NCBI GenBank assembly: GCA_914767885.1
Contig: CAJZBQ010000027.1
Span: 806,001-870,000 of the forward strand
DNA from: Blepharisma stoltei
Lineage: Eukaryota > Ciliophora > Heterotrichea > Heterotrichida > Blepharismidae
DNA: 64,000 nucleotides
Direction: 5' to 3'
Under the pieces are notes generated by a model. That model saw only the letters and a list, made by a program, of their open reading frames with translations. It was not told the DNA's origin and did no database searches. Of the stretch, positions 54,177 through 64,000 are shown in pieces (within the stretch, counting starts at the first letter, position 1; each line of letters begins with the position of its first letter). The translations under genes were made by a program, and so were the position numbers.

Positions 54177-54586
54177 TTTGTGAGCAAAAAGTTATTAATA
54201 AATATCAATAATTTTTATTCCAGTAATTCAGATTGTTCTGAATAGCTCTAAATTAATAGAGCCTTAGATTATTTGTATGAAGTATACGTTATATAGCATA
54301 AATAATTTATCCTATTATAAGAAATAGCCTTATATGCTGTATCACAAGCACTTTATGATAATAAAATGAATATAAATATTTAATTCAGTTTCCATCCTTC
54401 CTCAAAAAATGATAATTTATCATTTTATTATTCTTCATATTTTCACTCTCAATAAATTTAAATCTTATATCATCAAGAATAATTTATTTTGATTAAAAAT
54501 ACGTTTTTTACCTTCAATTATTAACTATAATTTTCTCTACAACATCCTTGCTATTTTGAAAAATATATAAAGCAGTTATAATAAAT
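54177..54586. other. divergent promoter region
   Basis: 410 bp between two gene starts, AT-rich, nothing else seen. Confidence 0.5.
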
Positions 54587-55075
54587 ATGTACGCAACTAC
54601 TAATGGAGACTATGGAAAGTCATGGGTATCAACTCAAGGCCAAGACCCCAGAAAAACCACCACTCAGATAAAGAACTATCGAGAGATCGCCGAGACTGAT
54701 CTAATGCAAAAAACTGGGCTAAAACTCTTAAAGGCGAAAATTATGAAAGAAAAAGAAATTGAAGACATTGAAGCAGGCGAGCCTGACCAGCATGTATACG
54801 ATCCATGCATCCCTCAGCCCAGAATCACCTCTCTAAATGTAAAAGCTGAAGAAATGACATATCCAGAGATAGGCATAAATGTTGGGCAAAATCCAAAATA
54901 CATGACAAGGAATAGTGAATATGGAAGACTTCACCCAAATCAGCATGATTTACCAGCGAAATATTTCCCAATGAACAATAAGTTCACTACAAGCTTTGTG
55001 GCAGAAAGAGTTCCAGATACTGGGCTGAATACGTTTAAGAATCCTAGTAGAGTCCATTATTTGTTTGATTCTTAA
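54587..55075 (+). CDS. PIERCE1/2-like ciliary microtubule inner protein
   Basis: 162 residues, single exon. The last ~60 residues SEYGRLHPNQHDLPAKYFPMNNKFTTSF...DTGLNT match the short signature of Piercer-of-microtubule-wall proteins (YG...P....P..Y.P..N.F...F....G...T.LNT). Those line the lumen of ciliary doublets. The N-terminal 90 residues are unlike the animal proteins. Assignment from the signature only. Confidence 0.6.
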   Translation: MYATTNGDYGKSWVSTQGQDPRKTTTQIKNYREIAETDLMQKTGLKLLKAKIMKEKEIEDIEAGEPDQHVYDPCIPQPRITSLNVKAEEMTYPEIGINVGQNPKYMTRNSEYGRLHPNQHDLPAKYFPMNNKFTTSFVAERVPDTGLNTFKNPSRVHYLFDS

Positions 55076-55223
55076 TTATTAAGAAATTTATAAAGATAAT
55101 TGGCTTTATGATAAATTTATTAGGAAAGGAGCTTATGCTATTGGATATAGCAAGACAAAATGGCAATAAAATTATTGTAAAAATAGATTGAAGAATTGGA
55201 GTTAGACCCCCTTATAAAAATAA

Positions 55224-55538
55224 ATGAGTGAAAAGGAAAAGGAGATTTTTGAAAGCGGGGAAACTGAAAAGAAGCCTTATGGTACAATAATTGATGACTT
55301 CAGATTGAGAACTTTCAATAGACCGAAAGATGATATTGAATATTCTATTGGAAAAATGATTAATTTTATGTACACAATTTTGACAAGGTATAGGAGAAAA
55401 TGTTCGAAAAGATCGTTCAGATCAACACTTCTACACAAAAAGGTAAACGAGCTCAAGAAAAAGACGCTTTCAATTAGAGATAGAAGATGCTCTTTTAGAG
55501 CAAAAATAAAGATTTTAATTGAAGAAACTAAAGTCTAA
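55224..55538 (+). CDS. small basic protein, hypothetical
   Basis: 104 residues; acidic start, then strongly Lys/Arg-rich (RYRRKCSKRSFRS, HKKVNELKKKTLSIRDRR). Sits between two genes on the same strand 150 and 13 bp away. Could also be the front of a longer gene; no motif recognised. Confidence 0.45.
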   Translation: MSEKEKEIFESGETEKKPYGTIIDDFRLRTFNRPKDDIEYSIGKMINFMYTILTRYRRKCSKRSFRSTLLHKKVNELKKKTLSIRDRRCSFRAKIKILIEETKV

Positions 55539-55551
55539 TTAATTAATAATT

Positions 55552-57273
<1,722 letters not shown>

Positions 57274-57294
57274 AATTCGAATTTGTGGATTAGA

Positions 57295-57822
57295 TTATCT
57301 AGGATAATTCATCTTATCTTTTTTCTTAGACTTTTTGGTATTTCGAGCATTGATTTCAGCCCGAACGCTTTCAAACACTTCTTTTTTCGAAGATTTAGCT
57401 TTGCCTTTCTGCTGATTTTGCTTGTTATCTTCTTCATGTGCCTGCTGCTCAGCTGTTTTATCTTGTGGCTGTAAGCCAAATTCTTGCAGAATCGAGTCAA
57501 GCTCATCAAGCTCTTTTTTTTGCACTTCTTTCTTAGAGGCTGTTGTCCCATCTGGTCTTAGATTTTTAGCTTCAACTTTTTGTTCAGCCACAATCTTAGT
57601 TGTGAGATTTGGATCCACTTTTTCTTCTTCTTCCTTAGGTTTTGACTTTGATTTCTTTTTCTTTTTGGGTTTGGGCGCTTTGGCGTCTTCTAATGTGGGA
57701 AGAGAAGTGATGATGTGCTCATCTTGAGGTTTTACTTCTTCTTCTTCCTCTTCAGAGTCAGACATTACCCATCTATTTTTAGGCTGAGGTTCCATCTTAG
57801 CTTTATTATTGAATAAGATCAT
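57295..57822 (-). CDS. Lys/Glu-rich protein, unknown
   Basis: 175 residues from ATG 57822, or 166 from MEPQPKNRWVMSD at 57795. Acidic run DSEEEEEEVK, basic runs KKKKKSKSKPK and KKSKKKDK, a helical middle LDELDSILQEFGLQ. General features recall eIF3j or ribosome-linked disordered proteins but I cannot assign it. 3' end overlaps nothing; ArfGAP stop is 21 bp away. Confidence 0.6.
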   Translation of the reverse strand: MILFNNKAKMEPQPKNRWVMSDSEEEEEEVKPQDEHIITSLPTLEDAKAPKPKKKKKSKSKPKEEEEKVDPNLTTKIVAEQKVEAKNLRPDGTTASKKEVQKKELDELDSILQEFGLQPQDKTAEQQAHEEDNKQNQQKGKAKSSKKEVFESVRAEINARNTKKSKKKDKMNYPR

Positions 57823-57991
57823 AAGGAAGGAATTTTCAGATAAAGTTTACAAAATATGTAATTCTATCAGATTCTATCAATAATTACTTATAGAAAAAAA
57901 AATCATTTAAATAATAATTTTAGTTTGTTTTGTTCAATTAATTATTTAATAATTTGGTCAATTATATATATAAAATCCTAATAATTTATTT

Positions 57992-59401
57992 TTAAAGGTC
58001 ATGCTTCATTTGCTTTTGAGTTGGGGTGTTATTTTTGATAAACTCAATAATACTTTCTGCATCTCTCGAACCATTATATTCTATTCCTTCTTTATTTTCT
58101 GTTGTAAAGTATTTTATTGTTGGGAATTTAGTAATTTCATGTCCAGGGATTTCATTTTTCGTTGCATCCAGCATGGCCACTGCAATTGATTCAGTCCCTG
58201 AGAACCTTTCAGCAACTTTTTTAAATTCTGGGGTAAGTGTCCTGCAATGTCCACACCAGGGTGCATGAAATTGTACCAAAACGTTCAAAGAGCTATTATA
58301 AACAATATCTTCAAAGGTGCTGGCGACTAAAATTTTGATGTTATCGTCATAGTCTTTTTCAGGGACTGGCTCACTTTTATAGTAAATTGGGAGGATTCCT
58401 TTTTTATAGTCCTGCAAGAACTGTAGCAAAGTTTCTTCAGTGATTTCTCCACTCAGCATGTATTTTTTGGTTTCTGAATGCCATATAAACGCCATAGGCA
58501 TCGAATCTGGGGAAACTCCAATAGAATTTCCCAGTCTTATATTTATTGAGTCCCATAAGTCAGCATATGTCATAAAAATTTCTCCTTTTACATGTTTAGA
58601 AATATGCTGAAGAAGTTCGTCATATTGTGAGTCCTCTTCTTTTCTGAATAAAAATAAGCAAGGATTCTCTTTTCCAAACACATATTCAATAGCTTTCCCT
58701 TCGAATCTCATTACCCAAGGTAACTGATGCTTTTCTATGAATTCAGTTAAATCACTTTCATTGAATTCTCCTTTGTATTCTGCTTTGCCATCATCATAAT
58801 GTTTAAACACAACTAGCTGAGGGATGTTCACCCCATATTCCTTTGCAGCTTCTGGGTCTGTTGAGATTGCATAATAGCTCCCTTCAAGCGTTTTTGCAGT
58901 CTCTTCAAATATTTTTTCTTCAGCTGAGCCATGTGTAGTAAAAAGTACAAAAGCTAGCTTGTTGTCTTCTAAGAAGGCTTTGACTGTATCTAAAGACTGC
59001 AGGTGCCATGCAGGAGGGTTTATTTTTTTGAAAATCCAATTGATCATGCCATTTTCCGATCGAGGTCCGGTATAATCAATTGGCTCTTTATTGATGAAGA
59101 GCTTAAATGTTGGATAAGCGCTTATATCGTAGTTTTCTGCAGCTTCTAAATGAACTGTAGCATCTATCTTGGAAATTATGACCTGAGGGGTATTTTCACT
59201 AAATAAAGTGGAAACTTTAGAATAAAGCGGATCAAAATATCGGCAATGAGCACACCATGGGGAATAAAACTCGACAAAGACATAGGGATTTGTGGATAAA
59301 ACTTCTTCAAAAGTATCATCAGTGAGTTTCAATATGTTTTTAGGCTCGTCGTGGCAAAAGGCGAGTCCTAGGAGAAGAAGTAAAGACACGTGTTTTAACA
59401 T
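57992..59401 (-). CDS. protein disulfide isomerase
   Basis: 469 residues, no insert. Signal peptide MLKHVSLLLLLGLAFC. First thioredoxin domain with SPWCAHCRYFDPLYSKV, two middle thioredoxin-like domains without active Cys, last domain with APWCGHCRTLTPEFKKVA, and the ER-retention end KHDL. Domain order a-b-b'-a'. It forms and swaps disulfides of secretory proteins in the ER. Its 5' part and 5' flank were copied to 6765-7640 as a pseudogene. Confidence 0.95.
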   Translation of the reverse strand: MLKHVSLLLLLGLAFCHDEPKNILKLTDDTFEEVLSTNPYVFVEFYSPWCAHCRYFDPLYSKVSTLFSENTPQVIISKIDATVHLEAAENYDISAYPTFKLFINKEPIDYTGPRSENGMINWIFKKINPPAWHLQSLDTVKAFLEDNKLAFVLFTTHGSAEEKIFEETAKTLEGSYYAISTDPEAAKEYGVNIPQLVVFKHYDDGKAEYKGEFNESDLTEFIEKHQLPWVMRFEGKAIEYVFGKENPCLFLFRKEEDSQYDELLQHISKHVKGEIFMTYADLWDSINIRLGNSIGVSPDSMPMAFIWHSETKKYMLSGEITEETLLQFLQDYKKGILPIYYKSEPVPEKDYDDNIKILVASTFEDIVYNSSLNVLVQFHAPWCGHCRTLTPEFKKVAERFSGTESIAVAMLDATKNEIPGHEITKFPTIKYFTTENKEGIEYNGSRDAESIIEFIKNNTPTQKQMKHDL

Positions 59402-59501
59402 ATAAAGTAATATATATGAATTTAAGCAAAAAAAATGTCAAATCAAAGACCTAGCCTCATTCATTTAAATAAATATTTGGAAATTGCTTTCTCTCTATTG
59501 T

Positions 59502-60015
59502 ATATATTAAAATGGCGACATGTGCCAATCTACCTTATTAGCGCAACAGTCGAGACCTTATGGCTACGGCGAGCTGGGATGGACTTCTAGCTGAGAATCA
59601 AGTGAAGTCTCAAAAGATGTGCATCCGGGTAGGTTTTGGCTGCTTTCCTATGGTTAGAAATGGAGGAGCTTAACAGCTTCCTTTGGATATGAGGACTCAT
59701 AGCATTCGGCCCAAGCCACAGATGAGTTGTTTTTTTCCTGTAGCTGTCGAAGGAAGGCAATTCAGCATCCGATAGATTCCAAGGAGCTGATTCATGAAAT
59801 CAAGTTACTCCAATCGCCAGTAGCAGCAAAAATCCATAAATACTCAAGACTGAAGCCGCAAGACAAGGAGGAGATAGAAAGTACCGGATGGGCATTCATA
59901 TAAGGGATAGACCCTCTGGACTGGAGTCGAAAAGTGGTAGAACCTCCTATCGGGAGATATTTGGTGGCGCAGTCACAAATATGGCTAACGCCTAACTTTA
60001 ATAGCTAACCTACCT
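59502..60015 (+). mobile_element. retroelement R4 (longer copy), intergenic
   Basis: About 514 bp, GC-richer than its surroundings, flanked by TCTCTATTGT direct repeats (59492-59501, 60016-60025). Right end TAACCTACC; last ~160 bp match R1 in XPF. No long ORF. SINE-like or the end of a LINE. Confidence 0.75.
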
Positions 60016-60025
60016 TCTCTATTGT

Positions 60026-60615
60026 TAAATTCCAATGATTTTAACTAATAAATTATGACGATATCTTATATGACGAAAGAAAATAATTGCATCTATGAGT
60101 TAAGCCTATCTTGTTTAATTTCACAAATCAACTTATATGGCTTGTCCTTGTTCGGTTAAAGAACTGTTATCTTTGGATAATCAGGGAAAAACCGCTATGC
60201 CTTCCATTTCCTTGGGACCATGAGTCCAGCTGTATATCGTTAGCATTTGCAATATTATACTTAAAACTCTAATAAAATTGCAAAAATGATAAATTTCGTA
60301 TTAGCATCTTTCCAATTCCAGCATTTCCCGATATTTTTAAATCTTTTCTTTCTGAGCCTATCTCTAAAGCAAATCCCTATTATATTTATAAATGCTTCGC
60401 CTACTGTATAAATCAAATATAATCGTATATGAAAAAATTTTTGGGTGCCTTGATTCCCATAATTGAAAAAAATTGTTCCAAAAATCCTTCAGGTGTATAA
60501 GTTTTTAACAGCGGGGCTCTCCAGCATTTTTAGTCAAGGGAATATCAAAAATCTTCCAATATTTATCGCCTATCTCTTTAGTTTATTTATCACTATTTAC
60601 TATTTTTAAATAAAA
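60026..60615. other. intergenic, nothing recognised
   Basis: AT-rich spacer upstream of DENND6. Confidence 0.5.
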
Positions 60616-62292
60616 ATGGATTGGATGAGCACTTTTTGTGTAGTCACTTTTGACGAAGATTTAGGGCAGAAGCTAGAAAAACAATTTCCAGAAATATTAA
60701 ATGAGGAGCAGCAACAGCAAATAGCATTTTTAGCGTTTCCAGACTCAAATTCAGTTAATTCTTTATGAAATTTATCTTATGTTTTTAGTTTGAAGATTAA
60801 TGATGAAGAGTATTTTGGGTTTGTTCACTTTAATCAGAAAAGAGATCCTAATAAAAATCGGGGTTTTTCTCAAAAATCAGTGGTATTATTGACAAGACAC
60901 CCATTTATTTCACTTTTTAAACAAATTGTTGATATGGTAGGACCGTGATATTTTCAGCATGGAGAAGAAGTTTTTGATATGGCTTGGTTTGCAATAAGGA
61001 GCTGAAGCCCAATTAATCCTGGGTTTACAATAGAGCTACCTATACTAGGGACCGTTATTTCTTATACAGTTCCTTCAACTGAAATAGCATTTGCGCCTCA
61101 GTCATGTGGAGAAGGACTAAATCTTCTCAAATATAATTAAAAATTAATTCTGTATTTTATTTTAAATAGAAAACTTTCCTTTTGATTATATATTAAATGT
61201 AAGCGAAATTTTAGACAGCATAAATCAGGGCTTTCCAGGCCAATTTCAAGATATAAATATTTATGAAACATTTGGAATTTCTGTAATTAAAAAGCATTTA
61301 TGAAATCTCTGAGAAATTTTAATTACCGGTGAAGCACTTATGCTATTAACTGAAACTCCAGAAGCCTGCAGTTTCGCTGTTTTAGGCTTAATTTCACTGA
61401 TTTCTCCATTAATATACCAAGGAGACTACTATCCTTATTTTACAATATTTGATCATGATTTCCGTAAGCGGCAAACTCAATGCGAAAACGGCGAACTCAG
61501 CTCAATTTTACTCGGCATTACAAACCCGTTTTTCTTAAAAGCTCTTAAAAACTGCTCAAATATTTTCCAATTTGAGGGCGACAAAGGACATATAAGATGC
61601 ACACATAAAACAACAAAGCATGGCTCAGCAATCCACCCAGTAAAATCTGTCTTAAATCAGCTTATGAAAAATGATTCCCGAGAAGCTATATCAATTAATA
61701 TACCAAATCCTAAAAAATAAGTCTATTTTTATAATAAAATTCCCTTTTCTATATAAAATATTATAACTCAGTTCTAAAAAAACATTTTCACGAGCTGACT
61801 TTATCATTTCTTCAGCCATTTCAGCAATATTTTCAAATAGATGTAGAAAAAATCAGAGAAACCCCGTATTCTTTAAATACATTTTATAAACCTTTTACTG
61901 AACAAGAATTTATTCGCGATTTAAATAACTCGAAAAATTTGTTTCCTATGATGAGATATGCATCAAGGCCGAGGTGTATTCAGCTTTATACAAGATTTTT
62001 GCAGTCTTCGACGTTTAGGTCGTGGATTGCACATCAGAGACAGAAATGCAATGAGGATGCGCAAGAATTAATGCAAAAAGCTATGCATAATTTTGATATA
62101 GAAAACAGCATTGTTAATATGGATACAAATGCGCGGAGGTCGTTGTATAAAAAAATCGAAGCAAGATTGAAATATGAACAGAGCTTGGAAAATAATGAAG
62201 AAGCTATAGGGAAATTGAAAAAACAACTGTCTGTGCTATTGAGTGCGATAAGCGGAATACCACAAGAAAATTTACAAAATATATTTATTTAG
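60616..62292 (+). CDS. DENND6: DENND6-like Rab guanine nucleotide exchange factor
   Basis: 516 codons after removing 61132-61186 and 61701-61774; Trp from TGA at many sites. Family features in order: FCVVTFDEDLGQKLEKQFP, IAFLAFPDSNS, YFGFVHFNQKRDPNKNRGFSQKSVVLL, WSPINPGFTIELPILG, HLWNLWEILITGEALMLL, PLIYQGDYYPYFTIFDHDF, KKHFHELTLSFLQPFQQYF and LYTRFLQSSTFRSWIAHQ. DENND6 activates Rab14 on endosomes in animals. Coil at C-terminus. First junction is supported by frame and family spacing but has no paralogue to check it. Confidence 0.88.
61132..61186. mobile_element. short IES in DENND6-like gene
   Basis: 55 bp, TA-bounded; removal gives LNLLKY-ILNVSEIL and corrects the +1 frame difference across this point. 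Confidence 0.6.
61701..61774. mobile_element. IES in DENND6-like gene
   Basis: 74 bp, TA-bounded; removal joins EAISINI to KKHFHELTL. Confidence 0.8.
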
Positions 62293-62383
62293 GAAATTTG
62301 TTAGTTATTATAATTAAATCATATTGCTATTTTAATTTGTAACATTACTTAATAAATCTAGTTACTTATTCCAGAAATTTTAC

Positions 62384-62556
62384 ATCGTTATTTGCAGATT
62401 TTTGAACTTTACCACCTAAGTGTGAAATTTTGTCCGCGTGTGAAAAGGTGTTTTTCACGTGTGGAGCCCTTTTGATTTCACATGTGGAATCCTCTTTTCA
62501 CACGCGAAAAAATTCCACACTTAGGTGGTAAAGTTCGAAAATCTGCAAATAACGAT
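62384..62556. mobile_element. palindromic MITE family F, intergenic
   Basis: 173 bp with ~45-bp terminal inverted repeats (ATCGTTATTTGCAGATTTT... ACCACCTAAGTGTG) and an inner CACGTGTGGAGCC. Right end TA; left end reads CA at that place. Confidence 0.85.
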
Positions 62557-62897
62557 AATTAAAATTAGATTTTTTTTCAAATATTTATAAATCATCATCA
62601 TATTATTAGACGGCTATAGCCGCCTAGCGATCCTTATGGATCATCTTTAAGTCAATCTGTAATTTTCTCTACTTCAGCTCTTCTCCATCACCCAGAACCA
62701 ATTCCTCAAGATGCTTCCTTGCTCTTTCCTTCTGTACCTAGATTTTGATGATTTACACCAAGCTGTTTGGGCTTTTTTCTCTTTTTTCGTGTTTTTTTCA
62801 CCACATTTTGGTTTTTCCACCCTTGCGTATTTTTGGGGCTTTTTAGTTTTTGGTCTTTTTGGAATTTTGGGCTTTTTGGGTATTTTGGACCTTTGGG

Positions 62898-63320
62898 CTT
62901 TTATGGCTTTTATGGCTTTTATGGCTTTTATGGCTTTTATGGCTTTTATGGCTTTTATGGCTTTTATGGCTTTTATGGCTTTTATGGCTTTTATGGCTTT
63001 TATGGCTTTTATGGCTTTTATGGCTTTTATGGCTTTTATGGCTTTTATGGCTTTTATGGCTTTTATGGCTTTTATGGCTTTTATGGCTTTTATGGCTTTT
63101 ATGGCTTTTATGGCTTTTATGGCTTTTATGGCTTTTATGGCTTTTATGGCTTTTATGGCTTTTATGGCTTTTATGGCTTTTATGGCTTTTATGGCTTTTA
63201 TGGCTTTTATGGCTTTTATGGCTTTTATGGCTTTTATGGCTTTTATGGCTTTTATGGCTTTTATGGCTTTTATGGCTTTTATGGCTTTTATGGCTTTTAT
63301 GGCTTTTATGGCTTTTATGG
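62898..63320. repeat. 47 perfect tandem copies of a 9-bp unit
   Basis: Unit CTTTTATGG, 423 bp without a single mismatch. All three forward frames and two reverse frames are open through it (reverse: Ala-Ile-Lys repeats). Flanks on the reverse strand are also Lys/Pro-rich and open down to about 62660. Confidence 0.95.
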
Positions 63321-63437
63321 CTTGTCTGACTTTTTTAGGCTTTTTTGGTATTTTTGGCTGTCTTGGCTTTTCTAACTATTTTGACTTTTGGTCTCCTTAC
63401 TTTCCACCTTTACCCATTCGATGATCTCTATCGGTAC

Positions 63438-63737
63438 CTACTTGATGGATCCTGTGGCTAGGATCAGCTCTCCACCATCCAGAATCACACCTTCCTGTCC
63501 AGCGAGCCAGAGTCTCAGACACTCCGCTTTATCTGTTTCTTCATCAACAGCTTTTTTTTCATTATCCCAGGCTTCTTCTCCCAATTCATCCTCCACCATT
63601 TTTATTTGCAAGTCAAGAAAGTCTATTTCATCCCAAATTTCTTCATCTGAGCAAAATTCATCAGTTTCTGAATCAGTTTCGTCAAAAAGCTTTGCCACAG
63701 CCTCACAATCCTTGACAGAGAATCAAGGCAAAATTTT
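63438..63737 (-). CDS. acidic protein or exon, tentative
   Basis: The open stretch KDCEAVAKLFDETDSETDEF...DELGEEAWDNEKKAVDEETDKAECLRLWLAGQEG is protein-like (very acidic, helical), ending at TAG 63438. The start is unclear; an upstream ATG (63762) is out of frame. The Lys-rich frame through the tandem repeat lies downstream on the same strand and might be a further exon. No family recognised. Confidence 0.35.
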
Positions 63738-63934
63738 TGTGCTTTTTTTTTTCTGTCTCCATGATTCTCAAAAATAAAAAGTAAATATTTATAAATAAAA
63801 AAATGATTCTACTTGTTGGTGAACATAATTTTTGCTCTCTACCAAGAGATGATTTAGTAATTTCTTCCAAAAATTCCCCATATTTTTCTTTCACAATTAA
63901 AATCCCCTGATTTTTCTTTCATATTTATTTTCAC

Positions 63935-64000
63935 TAACTCCCCCCTTCCGTCAGTGAACAACAAAATTAGTTCACTGTCGAAGGGGGTTAATTTTTTTAA
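63935..64000 (+). mobile_element. start of a MITE family A-like element (cut by window end)
   Basis: TA-ACTCCCCCCTTCCG, then a hairpin TTCAGTG/CACTGAA-type arm and GAAGGGGGTTAATTTTTTTAA, as at the left end of family A. Copy A9. Confidence 0.75.

Noticed and set aside
62711-63424. Three overlapping forward ORFs of 160-237 residues made of MAF, FYG or LWL repeats
   Set aside because: They are forced by a 9-bp tandem repeat whose unit has no stop in any forward frame; flanks are not protein-like on that strand.

Overview
The window reads as germline (micronuclear) DNA of a heterotrich ciliate, most like Blepharisma. Three things in the sequence say so. (1) TGA is read as tryptophan: conserved Trp positions in glutamine synthetase, XPF, PI4-kinase, ArfGAP, MORN and other genes carry TGA, two near-identical glutamine synthetase copies swap TGG for TGA at the same residue, and genes stop only at TAA or TAG. 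(2) Introns are almost all exactly 15 nt, GT...TAG or GT...CAG (for example 25132-25146, 26676-26690, 56146-56160). (3) Most genes are cut by 40-560 bp inserts bounded by TA. Removing each insert with one TA copy restores the frame and the conserved protein. This is how internal eliminated sequences (IESs) behave before macronuclear development. Total lengths after removal come out as whole codons for every gene I checked.

Layout. 1-9.5 kb looks germline-limited or decaying: two copies of an AAA-ATPase-like/PD-(D/E)XK gene (one cut by the window edge, one broken), two glutamine synthetase copies (one frameshifted), a protein disulfide isomerase pseudogene copied from the intact gene at 58-59.4 kb, a minisatellite and palindromic MITEs. 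10-32.5 kb holds compact, apparently real genes: ZZ-finger protein, aquaporin-like channel, four-KH protein, ribosomal eL13, XPF nuclease, kelch protein, ZIP transporter, MORN/IQ protein, membrane-linked cyclic nucleotide phosphodiesterase, TAF6, AT-hook protein, BPI/LBP-like secreted protein. 32.5-62.3 kb continues with kinesin-1, an eIF4B/H-like RRM protein, two tandem NPC1-N-domain membrane proteins, a coiled-coil gene, TMEM184/OST-alpha-like, COQ9-like, an LRR protein, a FAM135-type lipase, an unknown membrane protein, PI4K-beta, STIMATE-like, a coiled-coil protein, a PIERCE-like ciliary protein, BAR-PH-ArfGAP-ankyrin, PDI and DENND6. The right end carries a 47-unit 9-bp tandem repeat and the start of another MITE.

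The inserts fall into several groups. Family A MITEs (hairpin ends around GTGAGCGAACA) occur nine times. Other palindromic families, poly-C/poly-G bordered elements and very short TA inserts occur once or twice each. A separate class consists of GC-richer, retroelement-like insertions with 10-15 bp target-site duplications. Two of these sit inside genes and have a TA inside the duplication, so IES-type excision would remove them exactly. The genes are unrelated housekeeping functions in both orientations with no operon logic. The common theme is the load of mobile DNA tolerated inside exons, and once inside a 15-nt intron.
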